NCBI GenBank assembly: GCA_964593905.1
Contig: CAZQLE010000022.1
Location: 1-27,723 of the forward strand
From: CAZQLE01 sp964593905
GTDB taxonomy: Bacteria > Chloroflexota > Anaerolineae > Anaerolineales > Anaerolineaceae
Direction: 5' to 3'
DNA: 27,723 nucleotides
Below are positions 15,803-23,350 of this stretch, piece after piece. Position 1 is the first letter of the stretch. Every line of letters begins with the position of its first letter. The notes below the pieces were generated by a model, which was not told the origin of the DNA, ran no database searches, and was given only the letters and a program-made list of their open reading frames with translations. Position numbers and translations under genes: made by a program.

Positions 15803-15808
15803 GAAGAC

Positions 15809-16753
15809 ATGGAATATCAAGATTACTACAAAACTCTCGGCGTTGAAAAAAAGGCATCGCAAGACGAGATTAAACGCGCTTACCGGAATCTGGCTAAAAA
15901 ATATCATCCTGATCATAACCAGGGGAAGAAGGAAGCTGAAGACCGGTTTAAACAGGTGAATGAGGCTTATCAGGTATTAAGTGATCCCGAAAAACGTTCC
16001 CGCTATGATCAGTTGGGCGCTTCGTACCAATCGTGGCAGCAATCGGGCGGAAGCGGTAATTTTAACTGGAACGACTGGTTCTCCGGCGCCGGCGCAAACC
16101 CCTACAGCGGCGGGCGGCGGGTTGAAGTGGGTAATCTGGAAGATTTGTTTGCCAGCGGGGGATTTTCAGATTTCTTTACCTCCATCTTTGGCGGCATGGG
16201 CGGTAGTGCGGCCGGAATGGGCAGCCGTGCCCCCCGCCGGACCGCTGAACGCGCCCGCCCCAATTATGAATCAAAGGTGACCATTTCTTTAGCCCAGGCT
16301 TACGCCGGGTCTGAACTAAGTTTGCAGTTGGATGGCAAACCCATTCTGGCCAAAATTCCGGCCGGGGTGAAGACCGGCACAAAAGTGCGTATTCCCGGCG
16401 CGGTGCAGTCTACCAATGCGCCGGCACAGGATCTTTATCTTGTGGTTGAGGTTTCGCCTGACCCGCGGTTTGAACGCAATGGTGATGACTTGACCACCGA
16501 AGTGAGCACAGACCTGTATACCGCTTTGCTGGGCGGCCAGACACAGGTGCCCACCCTGACCGGTTCGAATCTGGTGTTGACGATTCCGGCCGGAACACAG
16601 CCCGGACAGCTTTTTAAGCTGCGCGGGCAGGGCATGCCTTTCTTGAAAGGCGGCGGTCATGGCGACCTGTTTGTGCGCGTAAAGGTCCAACTGCCGCGCA
16701 CGCTCTCTGGGCACCAAAAAGATCTGATCGAACAACTGCGCCGCGCGTCGTAA
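15809..16753 (+). CDS. Type II J-domain chaperone (CbpA/DnaJ-like, no zinc finger)
   Basis: 314 residues. The J-domain at 1-70 has HPD at residues 33-35 (KYHPDHNQG) and a QVNEAYQVLSDPEKRSRYDQ helix. A Gly/Ser/Phe-rich linker spans about 75-150, and the C-terminal client-binding domain about 155-310 shows AKIPAGVKTGTKVRIPG and LTIPAGTQPGQLFKLRGQG. There are no CxxCxGxG repeats, so it is CbpA-like rather than DnaJ. It would stimulate a DnaK, presumably the one encoded at 1338. It is followed by an HtrA gene 54 bp downstream, with only a weak hairpin between them, so they may be co-transcribed. Its promoter lacks CIRCE, so its control differs from the main chaperone operon. Confidence 0.93.
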   Translation: MEYQDYYKTLGVEKKASQDEIKRAYRNLAKKYHPDHNQGKKEAEDRFKQVNEAYQVLSDPEKRSRYDQLGASYQSWQQSGGSGNFNWNDWFSGAGANPYSGGRRVEVGNLEDLFASGGFSDFFTSIFGGMGGSAAGMGSRAPRRTAERARPNYESKVTISLAQAYAGSELSLQLDGKPILAKIPAGVKTGTKVRIPGAVQSTNAPAQDLYLVVEVSPDPRFERNGDDLTTEVSTDLYTALLGGQTQVPTLTGSNLVLTIPAGTQPGQLFKLRGQGMPFLKGGGHGDLFVRVKVQLPRTLSGHQKDLIEQLRRAS

Positions 16754-16807
16754 AGTGTGGCGGTTTCCGGTATTTAAAAACCGGTGATGGAAAATGGATG
16801 GTATAGA

Positions 16808-17989
16808 ATGAAGCGAATATTTCTCTGGATTGTCGTTTTGACAGTCATTTTTAGTGGTATTGCCTGTCGATTTTCACCTCTCAATCGATCTGACACAACT
16901 TCGTCTGAAGCGGTGGTCAACCCCACTTCAACCGCCAGCCTGCCTGCCCAGCCCAGCTCTGGCAATGCTGCCGGGCCGGTGATCAGCAGTGATGTGCTGG
17001 GAACGCAGGATACCCTGGTGACCCTCTATGAGCGGGTTAATCCGGGGGTGGTTGCCATTCAGACCATTGGCGATCTGGGCGGCGGACTGGGCTCGGGTTT
17101 TGTGTGGGACCAATCGGGTAATATTGTGACCAATTTCCATGTGGTTGAAGGTGCCACCGATCTTGAGGTGGATTTTCCATCTGGTCTCAAAGTGCGCGGC
17201 GAGGTGGTGGCCACCGATCTCGATTCGGACCTGGCGGTGATTAAGGTGGATGTGCCGGCCAGCGAGTTGTGGCCGTTGCCGCTGGGTGATTCGGATCAGT
17301 TGCGGGTGGGGCAGTCGTTGGTGGCAATTGGCAACCCCTTTGGGCTAAGCAGCACCATGACCCTGGGGATTGTCTCTGCCAAGGGACGCACGCTCGATTC
17401 GATCCGCGAGTCGCCGGATGGCGGTTATTTTACTGCCGGAGATATTATTCAAACTGACGCGGCCATTAACCCCGGCAATTCGGGCGGCCCATTGTTAAAT
17501 TTAAATGGTGAAGTGATCGGCCTGAACCGCGCGATCCGCACCACCAATTCGCTGGATGGCGAGCCTGCCAACAGCGGGATTGGTTTCGCCATTTCGGTCA
17601 ATATTATGAAGCGCGTTATTCCGGTTCTTATCGAGGAGGGTCAATATGATTATCCTTATCTTGGAATTGCAGCGCTGCCAGAAATCAGTCTGTTGGAGCA
17701 GGAAGCGCTGCAACTCACTTCCACCAGTGGAGCGTATATTACCCGGGTTGTACCCGGCGGACCGGCGGAAGATGCCGGCCTGAGGGCCGGGTCGCGCAGT
17801 ACCGATTTGAGTGGTTTACAGGGTGGCGGTGATGTGATTACCGCTGTTGATGGCCGGCCTGTGCGCATTTTTGGTGACTTGCTCAGTTACCTGATGACGA
17901 ACAAAAGTCCCGGTGACAGGGTCATGTTAAGCGTTTTGCGAGGTGATACAGAGTTGCAAATTGAGTTAACTCTGGGGAGCAGACCTTAA
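16808..17989 (+). CDS. HtrA/DegP-like trypsin-type serine protease with one PDZ domain
   Basis: 393 residues from the ATG at 16808. An upstream in-frame ATG at 16784 would add eight residues before the signal sequence and is less likely. The N-terminus is a hydrophobic signal ending in FSGIAC at Cys20, a possible but not ideal lipobox, so the protein is either a lipoprotein or membrane-anchored. A low-complexity Ser/Thr linker covers 25-60. The protease domain (about 68-270) has the triad His111 (TNFHVVEG), Asp141 (DSDLAVIKV) and Ser225 (NPGNSGGP). A single PDZ domain lies at about 283-393, with YLGIAALPE, VVPGGPAEDAGLRAG and GDVITAVDG. It degrades or refolds damaged exported proteins. It lies between a J-protein and an eRF1-like gene. 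Confidence 0.95.
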   Translation: MKRIFLWIVVLTVIFSGIACRFSPLNRSDTTSSEAVVNPTSTASLPAQPSSGNAAGPVISSDVLGTQDTLVTLYERVNPGVVAIQTIGDLGGGLGSGFVWDQSGNIVTNFHVVEGATDLEVDFPSGLKVRGEVVATDLDSDLAVIKVDVPASELWPLPLGDSDQLRVGQSLVAIGNPFGLSSTMTLGIVSAKGRTLDSIRESPDGGYFTAGDIIQTDAAINPGNSGGPLLNLNGEVIGLNRAIRTTNSLDGEPANSGIGFAISVNIMKRVIPVLIEEGQYDYPYLGIAALPEISLLEQEALQLTSTSGAYITRVVPGGPAEDAGLRAGSRSTDLSGLQGGGDVITAVDGRPVRIFGDLLSYLMTNKSPGDRVMLSVLRGDTELQIELTLGSRP

Positions 17990-18012
17990 CAGACTTAAGT
18001 TCCTTATGTCTG
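17990..18012 (+). other. Hairpin between htrA and the eRF1-like gene
   Basis: CAGAC-T-TAAG pairs with CTTA-T-GTCTG around a 3-nt loop, with one T-T mismatch. No T-run follows, so it is not a normal terminator. It starts one base after the htrA stop. Confidence 0.35.
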
Positions 18013-18034
18013 ATCAATTGAATAGGAGGTTGCC

Positions 18035-19135
18035 ATGCTTGCTGAGAACAACTTGCGGGAACTGATTGATTTTTCCGCAACCACGCCCGTCTTAAGCGTC
18101 TATCTCAACACAGAACCCTCTGAAGGCAATGCCGACGCATATCGACTTCGTCTGCGCAGTATGTTAAAAGATATTCCGCAGCCGCAGGATGTTGCGGCTG
18201 TTGAAAAGTATATGTCTACGAGCTACGACTGGTCGGGCCGGTCGGTGGCGATATTCTCCTGTGCGGCGCAAGATTTCTTCCGCGCCTACCCGCTGGAGGT
18301 GCCCACCCGCAGCCTGGCTTCGCTGGGGAACACCTTTAGCGTTAAGCCGCTGGCCGATTTGCTGGATAATTATGGCGGTTATGGAGTGGTTCTGGTTGAT
18401 AAACAGGGCGCGCGGTTGTTTTATTATCACCTGGGTAAACTTCGTGAGCAAGAAGGGGTGGTGGGTGACCCGGTAAAAAAGGTGAAAGCCGGCGGCACCA
18501 CAGTGGCCGGCGGCCGGGGTACGGCCCAGAACGCGGCGCACCACCAGGATGAAGTGGTGGAGCGCAATATGCGTGAAACGGTTGATTTTGCGGTAAATTT
18601 CTTTGAAGAAAATCATGTCCGCCGGGTTTTGGTGGGCGGAACCGATGATAACACGGCCATGTTTCGGGCCTTGCTGCCCAAGGCCTGGCAGAGCCTGGTG
18701 AGCGGGGCGTTCCATATGAATATGACTGCCTCGCACAGTGAAGTGCTGGCAAAAGCGCTGCAAATTGGGCATGAAACCGAACGCAAGCGCGAGGCCCGCA
18801 TGGTGGAAAGCCTCATTACCGCAACCGCCAAAGGCGCTGGTGCGGTTCTGGGGCTGGTTGATGTGCTGAAAGCGGCCGATGAGGGCCGGGTGCAGACTTT
18901 GCTGGTTGCAGAAGGGTATCAGCAGGCTGGTTTTCGCTGTGAGGGTTGTGGTTCGCTGCTATTAAACGACAGCGACCGGTGCAGTGAAGATTGTACCGGT
19001 CCGCGCCAGGTGGTTCTCGACCTGGTGGATTCGATTGTGCATAAAGTGATGGCGATGGGCGGCAGTGTTGAGATTGTACATGCCAATGAAGCGATGGAAA
19101 AAGGCGGTCTGATCGGCGCCATGCTGCGCTATTAA
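18035..19135 (+). CDS. Bacterial eRF1-like (baeRF) family protein
   Basis: 366 residues with the architecture of archaeal/eukaryotic release factor 1, lacking the N-terminal stop-codon-reading domain. A central domain-2-like part covers about 115-260 (GVVLVDKQGARLFYYHLG, RRVLVGGTDDNTAMF). A domain-3-like part covers about 265-366, with RVQTLLVAEGYQQAGFRC and the closing GGSVEIVHANEAMEKGG. Four cysteines (302, 305, 316, 320) form a probable zinc knuckle, as in archaeal aRF1. The glycine loop is AGGRGTAQNAAHHQ around 158-171, so the catalytic GGQ is replaced by GGR. Such proteins are proposed to act on ribosomes or stalled peptidyl-tRNA, as Vms1 does; that role is inferred here. The start has an AGGAGG ribosome-binding site. 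It follows htrA by 45 bp and ends at a strong terminator. Confidence 0.8.
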   Translation: MLAENNLRELIDFSATTPVLSVYLNTEPSEGNADAYRLRLRSMLKDIPQPQDVAAVEKYMSTSYDWSGRSVAIFSCAAQDFFRAYPLEVPTRSLASLGNTFSVKPLADLLDNYGGYGVVLVDKQGARLFYYHLGKLREQEGVVGDPVKKVKAGGTTVAGGRGTAQNAAHHQDEVVERNMRETVDFAVNFFEENHVRRVLVGGTDDNTAMFRALLPKAWQSLVSGAFHMNMTASHSEVLAKALQIGHETERKREARMVESLITATAKGAGAVLGLVDVLKAADEGRVQTLLVAEGYQQAGFRCEGCGSLLLNDSDRCSEDCTGPRQVVLDLVDSIVHKVMAMGGSVEIVHANEAMEKGGLIGAMLRY

Positions 19136-19152
19136 CCCATATTCTGAATCAG

Positions 19153-19198
19153 AAAAGAGCCTCTCTCTGGTGGTTGACAGGAGAGGCTCTTTTGTTTT
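19153..19198 (+). terminator. Intrinsic terminator after the eRF1-like gene
   Basis: A perfect 13-bp stem AAAAGAGCCTCTC/GAGAGGCTCTTTT (19153-19165 and 19181-19193) is followed by GTTTTG. It starts 17 bp after the stop codon and could also act for the convergent nitroreductase gene. Confidence 0.9.
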
Positions 19199-19223
19199 GA
19201 ATGATTTACAAATCGGTGGAATT

Positions 19224-19736
19224 TCAGGTCCACTGATTATAGTGCACCCGGTCGGGGCGAAAACGGCTGACCGGGTTGACCGCCCGCGCCGGGTAACCGA
19301 CCGCGACCAGCGAAAGCGGGTGAACCTCGGCCGGAAGACCAACCAGGCGGCGCATGCCGTCAATTCGGATTTGGTCGGGGAAGATGCCCAGCCAGACCGC
19401 TCCCAGCCCCAGCGCGTGAGCGGCGAGGAGCATGTTCTGAGTGGCTGCCGAGCAATCCAAAATCCAGCGGTCGGGACGTTTTTCGAGCCGCGAATCACCG
19501 CAGACCAGAATAGCCATTGGGGCTTCATGCAGGCTTTCAGCAACCGGGTGAAAGGTGGTTACTTCTTCGAGCAGGTTGCGGTCATTGATCACCACATAGT
19601 GCCAGGGCTGGGCATTGGCCGCAGAGGGTGCATTCATGGCAGCCCGCAAAATTTGATCGACCAGGTCATCGGGGACGGGTTGGGTAGTAAAATGCCGGAT
19701 ACTGCGGCGGGTTAAGATCGCATCTAAAACTTCCAT
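19224..19736 (-). CDS. Nitroreductase family protein (FMN-dependent)
   Basis: 170 residues from the ATG at 19736. The frame is open further upstream, but that part overlaps the preceding gene. MEVLDAILTRRSIRHF at the start carries the FMN-phosphate-binding RRSIR motif. APSAANAQPWHYVVI near 38-52 and ALGLGAVWLGIFPDQ near 125 are typical of the nitroreductase fold, which works as a homodimer with FMN and NAD(P)H. The substrate cannot be told. AGGAGAAAAGTGAGC gives its ribosome-binding site. The gap to the preceding stop codon is 2 bp, so it is co-transcribed with the YbjN-like gene. Confidence 0.9.
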   Translation of the reverse strand: MEVLDAILTRRSIRHFTTQPVPDDLVDQILRAAMNAPSAANAQPWHYVVINDRNLLEEVTTFHPVAESLHEAPMAILVCGDSRLEKRPDRWILDCSAATQNMLLAAHALGLGAVWLGIFPDQIRIDGMRRLVGLPAEVHPLSLVAVGYPARAVNPVSRFRPDRVHYNQWT

Positions 19737-19738
19737 GC

Positions 19739-20197
19739 TCACTTTTCTCCTTCCACTTTCAAAATCGCGTCCTGCGGGCTGACACTGCCATACACGATCG
19801 AGAAAATACCGGGCAGGTAGCGGTCCATGGTCCACAGGTTTGCGGCGACAAGGTTGCTAATTAATGGAGCGGCCAAACGGTCATTTTCGACATCGACGCT
19901 GGTTTTAAAACGGACCTCGCCGTCATTAAAATCCAGCTCGAAGTTGCCGATTCTTAAACCGTAATTGGCGCGGGTGATATATTCGGCCGCCGCCTGGCGA
20001 AATTCTTCGGGAATATTGATTGGGCAGATCGAATAAAAGCAGAAAATGTGTTTTTCGTTATTGGCGTCTGCATAGCAAGTCCACTTGCCATTGACGCCCT
20101 GATAGCTCATTTGCAGTATGGGCCGGCTGTCCAACTGGACAAAGTACCATTCATCGTCTGTGAAATATTTGTGGATAACGTCAAAAAGTTCACCCAT
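19739..20197 (-). CDS. YbjN domain-containing protein
   Basis: 152 residues from the ATG at 20197. I chose this start because MGELFDVIHKYFTDDEW begins the recognisable fold and AAAGG lies upstream; the open frame extends to 20251. The pattern of an N-terminal helix, a tandem beta-sheet (SYQGVNGKWTCYADANN, then FCFYSICPINIPEEFR) and a helix with AAEYITRANYGLRIGNFEL is that of YbjN-like (T3SS chaperone-fold) proteins. Their biochemical role is poorly known; E. coli YbjN is linked to stress and motility. It lies 2 bp before the nitroreductase, which suggests linked function. Confidence 0.7.
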   Translation of the reverse strand: MGELFDVIHKYFTDDEWYFVQLDSRPILQMSYQGVNGKWTCYADANNEKHIFCFYSICPINIPEEFRQAAAEYITRANYGLRIGNFELDFNDGEVRFKTSVDVENDRLAAPLISNLVAANLWTMDRYLPGIFSIVYGSVSPQDAILKVEGEK

Positions 20198-20348
20198 GAA
20201 TAAACCTTTACCCGAGCCGGAAGTTTCTATGCGGGCCGTTCTCATTGCCAACCCACCCCCAGACGCTGTTCTTCGCGGCCGGGTATCTGTGCAGGTCAGT
20301 GCTTAAACTGGCTACCAGTATTCTATCACAACTGGCGGGCGGGTCTGT

Positions 20349-20807
20349 TTACGGGTTTACTTCGCGCAGGTTAAAGGATTGGATTTCGATTTTAATCACT
20401 TCCAGCGCGGCCACCCGTTTTTCTTCATAATCGGGCGGCTCGCCGCCATATTGCCGCACAATAACATCCAGCCCGGCGCGTTTTTCGGCGCTGGTAGTTA
20501 AGCGCGTTGCGGTTCCAAAACCGATCAGGCTGAGAAAACGCATGTTAAAGTTGCAGGCCAGGGCGGCCGGCACAACCTCGATGCTCTCTTCCAACTCAAA
20601 ACAAATCTGCGGGTTGGCGGCCAGCATCTCCAGCTTGCGGCCGTGCGGGCCGGAATGAAAATAGATGCACCCGTCGGCATAGCCGTAGCTTAACGGCACG
20701 AGATAAGGCTGGTCATTTTGCGCCAGCGCCAGGTGTAACACCTGGCCGCGTTTGAGCAGGTCTTCAGCGCGTTGAGAGATAACAGGGTCGGAGTGGGTTA
20801 ACGGCAT
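20349..20807 (-). CDS. PNPOx-like FMN-binding protein (NimA-type split barrel)
   Basis: 152 residues with the split beta-barrel of the pyridoxamine-phosphate-oxidase-like superfamily. HLALAQNDQPYLVPLSYGY at 25-43 and CIYFHSGPHGRKLEMLAANP at about 47-66 are typical of NimA-like flavin-binding proteins, in which the HGRK segment contacts the cofactor. A CFELEES stretch follows at about 69-75. Members include nitroimidazole-resistance proteins and many unknowns, so I do not assign a substrate. The start has a CGAGG ribosome-binding site. It is separated from the YbjN-like gene by about 150 bp, with no terminator visible between them. Confidence 0.85.
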   Translation of the reverse strand: MPLTHSDPVISQRAEDLLKRGQVLHLALAQNDQPYLVPLSYGYADGCIYFHSGPHGRKLEMLAANPQICFELEESIEVVPAALACNFNMRFLSLIGFGTATRLTTSAEKRAGLDVIVRQYGGEPPDYEEKRVAALEVIKIEIQSFNLREVNP

Positions 20808-20903
20808 GGATACCTCGTGTTAAGGATGGAATGGGGGTGTGGCAAAGCGTGGTGCTGTTATGACCTGAAAGCGGGTGAGGCATGTTTTCAGCTCATAAAA
20901 TTC

Positions 20904-20909
20904 ATTATA
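20904..20909 (-). promoter_or_regulatory. Possible -10 box of the PNPOx-like gene
   Basis: A perfect TATAAT on the minus strand lies about 95 bp before the ATG at 20807. The matching -35 is weak (GTACAA at 17 bp). Confidence 0.35.
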
Positions 20910-21015
20910 AACTTGCAACGATCGAATTGTACCTGCGTATATGAAATAGAAGTTCCACCACTTTAACGGGAAAGCATTTTATTCAGTCAACAGTGGAAGA
21001 GCTGATCTGGAAAAT

Positions 21016-21028
21016 GGAGGTTGCTGTG
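21016..21028 (+). promoter_or_regulatory. Ribosome-binding site that fixes a GTG start
   Basis: GGAGG at 21016-21020 lies five bases before GTG at 21026. The frame is open upstream to a GTG at 20993 and an ATG at 21014, but neither has a comparable site. Confidence 0.7.
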
Positions 21029-21247
21029 TCTGATTCTAAACGTGTACCTTTGCTCCTTTGGCCGTTCTGGGCGATCTGGCGGCTGCTGGAGATTATCTTA
21101 ACCCTTACCGGCCGGTTGGTGGGGACAATTCTGGGATTGGCCTTGATGATTGTAGGAATTGTCGTTTCGCTGACGGTCATTGGGGCTGTGATCGGGGTGC
21201 CTTTGCTGGTGGTTGGTTTTCTGTTAACCCTGCGCAGTCTGTTTTAA
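21026..21247 (+). CDS. Small two-helix membrane protein
   Basis: 73 residues starting at GTG 21026. I recognise no characterised family. After a short polar N-terminus (VSDSKRVP) there are two hydrophobic stretches: LLLWPFWAIWRLLEIILTL at about 9-27, and LVGTILGLALMIVGIVVSL running on into TVIGAVIGVPLLVVGFLLTL up to about residue 69. The second may form a helical hairpin because of several Gly and a Pro. The end is LRSLF. It is probably an inner-membrane protein. It is followed by two terminator-like hairpins, so it is likely monocistronic. Confidence 0.65.
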   Translation: MSDSKRVPLLLWPFWAIWRLLEIILTLTGRLVGTILGLALMIVGIVVSLTVIGAVIGVPLLVVGFLLTLRSLF

Positions 21248-21252
21248 ATTTG

Positions 21253-21275
21253 GCCGGTTTTCACCGGCGTGTTTT
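21253..21275 (+). terminator. Terminator-like hairpin after the small membrane protein
   Basis: A GCCGG/CCGGC stem with a TTTTCA loop is followed by GTGTTTT, six bases after the stop codon. Confidence 0.5.
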
Positions 21276-21310
21276 GCGCAGCAGTGCACCGGTGCACTGC
21301 TGCGCTGCTT
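21276..21310 (+). terminator. 30-bp perfect palindrome with short T-run
   Basis: 21276-21305 is a perfect palindrome, GCGCAGCAGTGCACC followed by its exact reverse complement. As RNA it makes a ~13-bp stem with a CCGG loop. TGCTTTTT follows. It probably acts as a second, tandem terminator. Confidence 0.6.
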
Positions 21311-21387
21311 TTTAGCAGGTGTGCCCTGTCATATCCTGCTGGTGCGCCTTGACGCACCGTCCTCTGCTGCGAGGTTGTTCCTCTTTT

Positions 21388-21416
21388 TTGACAAAAAATC
21401 ACCGCTGTGTTAAAAT
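21388..21416 (+). promoter_or_regulatory. Strong promoter upstream of RNase J
   Basis: TTGACA (21388-21393, perfect) and TAAAAT (21411-21416) are spaced by 17 bp. The predicted start is at 21423-21424, on or next to the ATG of a 34-codon ORF. Confidence 0.88.
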
Positions 21417-21423
21417 TTTAGCA

Positions 21424-21528
21424 ATGAATATCAGGATCCAGCCACATTTTGGCGCTGATGATTGTGAAATCGGATCCTTTGGCTTGCGAGAAGCTTCTGG
21501 AAGATCGTTTCATGCCCTGGCTGGATGA
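21424..21528 (+). CDS. Possible leaderless 34-residue leader peptide
   Basis: The ORF encodes 34 residues starting MNIRIQPHFGADDCEIG and ending SFHALAG. Its ATG is seven bases after the -10 box of a near-consensus promoter, so the mRNA would begin at the start codon. The stop codon TGA (21526-21528) lies in the loop of an 11-bp intrinsic terminator. No run of one amino acid is present, unlike classic amino-acid attenuators. AGGATCC and GGATCCT inside the ORF can pair. It may be a true regulatory peptide or a chance ORF in a small RNA. The arrangement, not homology, is the evidence. Confidence 0.4.
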   Translation: MNIRIQPHFGADDCEIGSFGLREASGRSFHALAG

Positions 21529-21554
21529 TTAGTCGGGGCATTTTTGTATTTTTT
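21512..21554 (+). terminator. Intrinsic terminator/attenuator in the RNase J leader
   Basis: An 11-bp stem (21512-21522 with 21531-21541, two G-U pairs, eight-base loop) is followed by a T-rich run TTTTGTATTTTTT to 21554. It is about 95 bp before the RNase J start. Most transcripts from the promoter at 21388 should stop here unless the hairpin is disrupted. Confidence 0.8.
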
Positions 21555-21649
21555 GGCGTTGCTGCTCAGCTTTACAGGGTCGGGCCCCGAATTTCGGGGC
21601 GGTGAGCCGGTAACTTTTGGACTTTTAGAATTATTGACAGGTTAAGACA

Positions 21650-23290
21650 ATGACTACATTACCATTTCGAATTCTCCCCCTGGGGGGACTTGGGGAAGTG
21701 GGTCGTAATATGACCCTTTATGAATACGGGGAAGATATCCTCATCGTTGACTGCGGTCTGATGTTCCCCGATAACAATATGCCCGGGATTGACTACATCA
21801 TCCCAGACTTTCAATACCTCAAAGACAAACGTGATCGCGTGCGGGGGTTAATCATTACCCACGGCCATGAAGATCATATTGGCGCGGTGCACCATTTGTT
21901 GGAGGAAGTTTCGGCGCCAATTTATACCACGCCGCTCACCCGCGGGCTTTTGGAAGTGAAATTGGCCCGCAATGGAATGCTGGCCAAGGCGGAACTGAAC
22001 ACGGTTCAGTCTGGCGAGAAGATCCAAATTGGGCCCTTCCAGATTGAATTTTTCCATGTCAGCCATTCCATTCCAGATGCCATTGGCCTGGGAATTACCA
22101 CCCCGGCGGGGTTGATTGTTCACACCGGCGACTATAAATTTGACCATACCCCGGTCGACGGCCGCCCATCTGATTTTGCGCAATTGGCCGAGTTCTCAAA
22201 CCGGGGCGTGCTGGCTTTGTTTGCCGATTCGACCAATTCTGAGCGCCCAGGTTGGACGCCTTCTGAAAGCGTGGTAGGTAAGGCGCTGGAAGATGTGTTT
22301 GAGAAAGCCAGCGGGCGGATTATTATTGCCAGTTTTGCTTCATTAATTTCGCGGATGCAGCAGGTGATTAACTGCGCGGTTAAATTCAACCGCCGGCTGG
22401 CGTTTGTGGGCACCAGCATGGTCGATAATGTTAAAATGGCGCGCAAGCTCGGGTATCTTGAGATACCCGAAGGGCTGCAAATTGGCATTGAACAGGCGCT
22501 GAACCTGCCCGAAAATGATGTTGTGTTGATGTGCACCGGCTCTCAAGGCGAGCCTTCGTCCATTCTGGGGCGGCTTTCCACCGGGCGGTATCATTTGTTT
22601 GATGTCAAGCAGGGCGATACGGTGGTGCTTTCTTCGCACCCCATTCCTGGCAATGAAGAGAATGTGTATCGCACGATTAACCGGCTTTTTCAGCGCGGGG
22701 CAGATGTGGTATATGAAGCCATTGCGCCGGTTCACGTTTCGGGTCATGCCAGTCAGGAAGAGATGAAATTGCTGCTGAACCTGGTGCGGCCGCGCTATGT
22801 GGTGCCGGGGCATGGTGAAATTCGGCATTTGCGCCAACATGCCCGTCTTGCTGAACAGGTGGGCATTCCGCATGAGAATATTGCCCTGCTGGAAAACGGA
22901 CAGGCGCTCGAATTTGTAGAAGGCGAGATGCACCTGGGGGGGCGCTTCCCGGCGCCGTATGTGTTTGTGGATGGCAGCAGCGTGGGTGAGGTGAATCACA
23001 ACCTGATGAAGGAACGCGAGTCGCTAGCCCAGGATGGGGTGTTGTTTGTGAACCTGGTGGTGGATAAAACACGCGGCGGATTGCTGCGCGAACCTGAATT
23101 TGTCAGCCACGGGTATATTCTGGCGGCCGATTCGGCCAGCTTAATGGAAGAAGCCCGGCGGCGGATTGTGGAGCGGGCGGCCAAGGCCAATGGATCACTG
23201 GCCAAAGAAGTGGAACAGCTTTTGCGGCAGTATTTATATACTGAAGTCAGGCGCGTGCCGCAGATGTTTGTCAATGTGACCAAAATATAG
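21650..23290 (+). CDS. rnj: Ribonuclease J
   Basis: 546 residues. RNase J is a metallo-beta-lactamase/beta-CASP enzyme with 5'-3' exonuclease and endonuclease activity in RNA processing and decay. The metal-binding motif is HGHEDH at residues 71-76 (IITHGHEDHIGA). Further family marks are a HVSHSIPDAIG stretch near 145, VHTGDYKFD near 160 and ADSTNSERPGWTPSE near 192. The beta-CASP insert and VSGHASQEE with VPGHGEIRHL follow around 365-395, and a C-terminal dimerisation domain ends LYTEVRRVPQMFVNVTKI. Length fits the 550-residue RNase J1/J2 class. It has its own strong terminator. Expression may be limited by the attenuator-like leader upstream. Confidence 0.96.
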   Translation: MTTLPFRILPLGGLGEVGRNMTLYEYGEDILIVDCGLMFPDNNMPGIDYIIPDFQYLKDKRDRVRGLIITHGHEDHIGAVHHLLEEVSAPIYTTPLTRGLLEVKLARNGMLAKAELNTVQSGEKIQIGPFQIEFFHVSHSIPDAIGLGITTPAGLIVHTGDYKFDHTPVDGRPSDFAQLAEFSNRGVLALFADSTNSERPGWTPSESVVGKALEDVFEKASGRIIIASFASLISRMQQVINCAVKFNRRLAFVGTSMVDNVKMARKLGYLEIPEGLQIGIEQALNLPENDVVLMCTGSQGEPSSILGRLSTGRYHLFDVKQGDTVVLSSHPIPGNEENVYRTINRLFQRGADVVYEAIAPVHVSGHASQEEMKLLLNLVRPRYVVPGHGEIRHLRQHARLAEQVGIPHENIALLENGQALEFVEGEMHLGGRFPAPYVFVDGSSVGEVNHNLMKERESLAQDGVLFVNLVVDKTRGGLLREPEFVSHGYILAADSASLMEEARRRIVERAAKANGSLAKEVEQLLRQYLYTEVRRVPQMFVNVTKI

Positions 23291-23302
23291 ATGATCATTT
23301 AC

Positions 23303-23336
23303 AAGGTTTCTCGTGAAAACGGGAAACTTTTTTTTT
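23303..23336 (+). terminator. Intrinsic terminator of RNase J
   Basis: GTTTCTCG (23306-23313) pairs with CGGGAAAC (23320-23327) around a TGAAAA loop, and a run of nine T follows (23328-23336). It is 12 bp after the stop codon and only 14 bp before the next start codon. Confidence 0.9.
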
Positions 23337-23350
23337 GCGAAAGGGGAAAA

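Larger units (their letters stand above)
15466..15808. other. Divergent intergenic region between sensor operon and J-protein gene
   Basis: No gene is seen. It holds the possible sensor-operon -10 box, a palindromic repeat-like element at 15554-15637, overlapping short palindromes at 15682-15698 (TTCGCG-ATT-CGCGAA and GATTCGCGAATC), a run of nine C near 15726, and the J-protein promoter at 15773-15802. Confidence 0.6.
21248..21649. other. Interval upstream of RNase J
   Basis: It contains two terminator-like hairpins, a near-consensus promoter, a 34-codon ORF ending in an intrinsic terminator, and a GCCCCGA/TCGGGGC hairpin at 21584-21600 shortly before the RNase J start. The RNase J ribosome-binding site is weak (AGG in GACAGGTTAAGACA). 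Confidence 0.7.
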
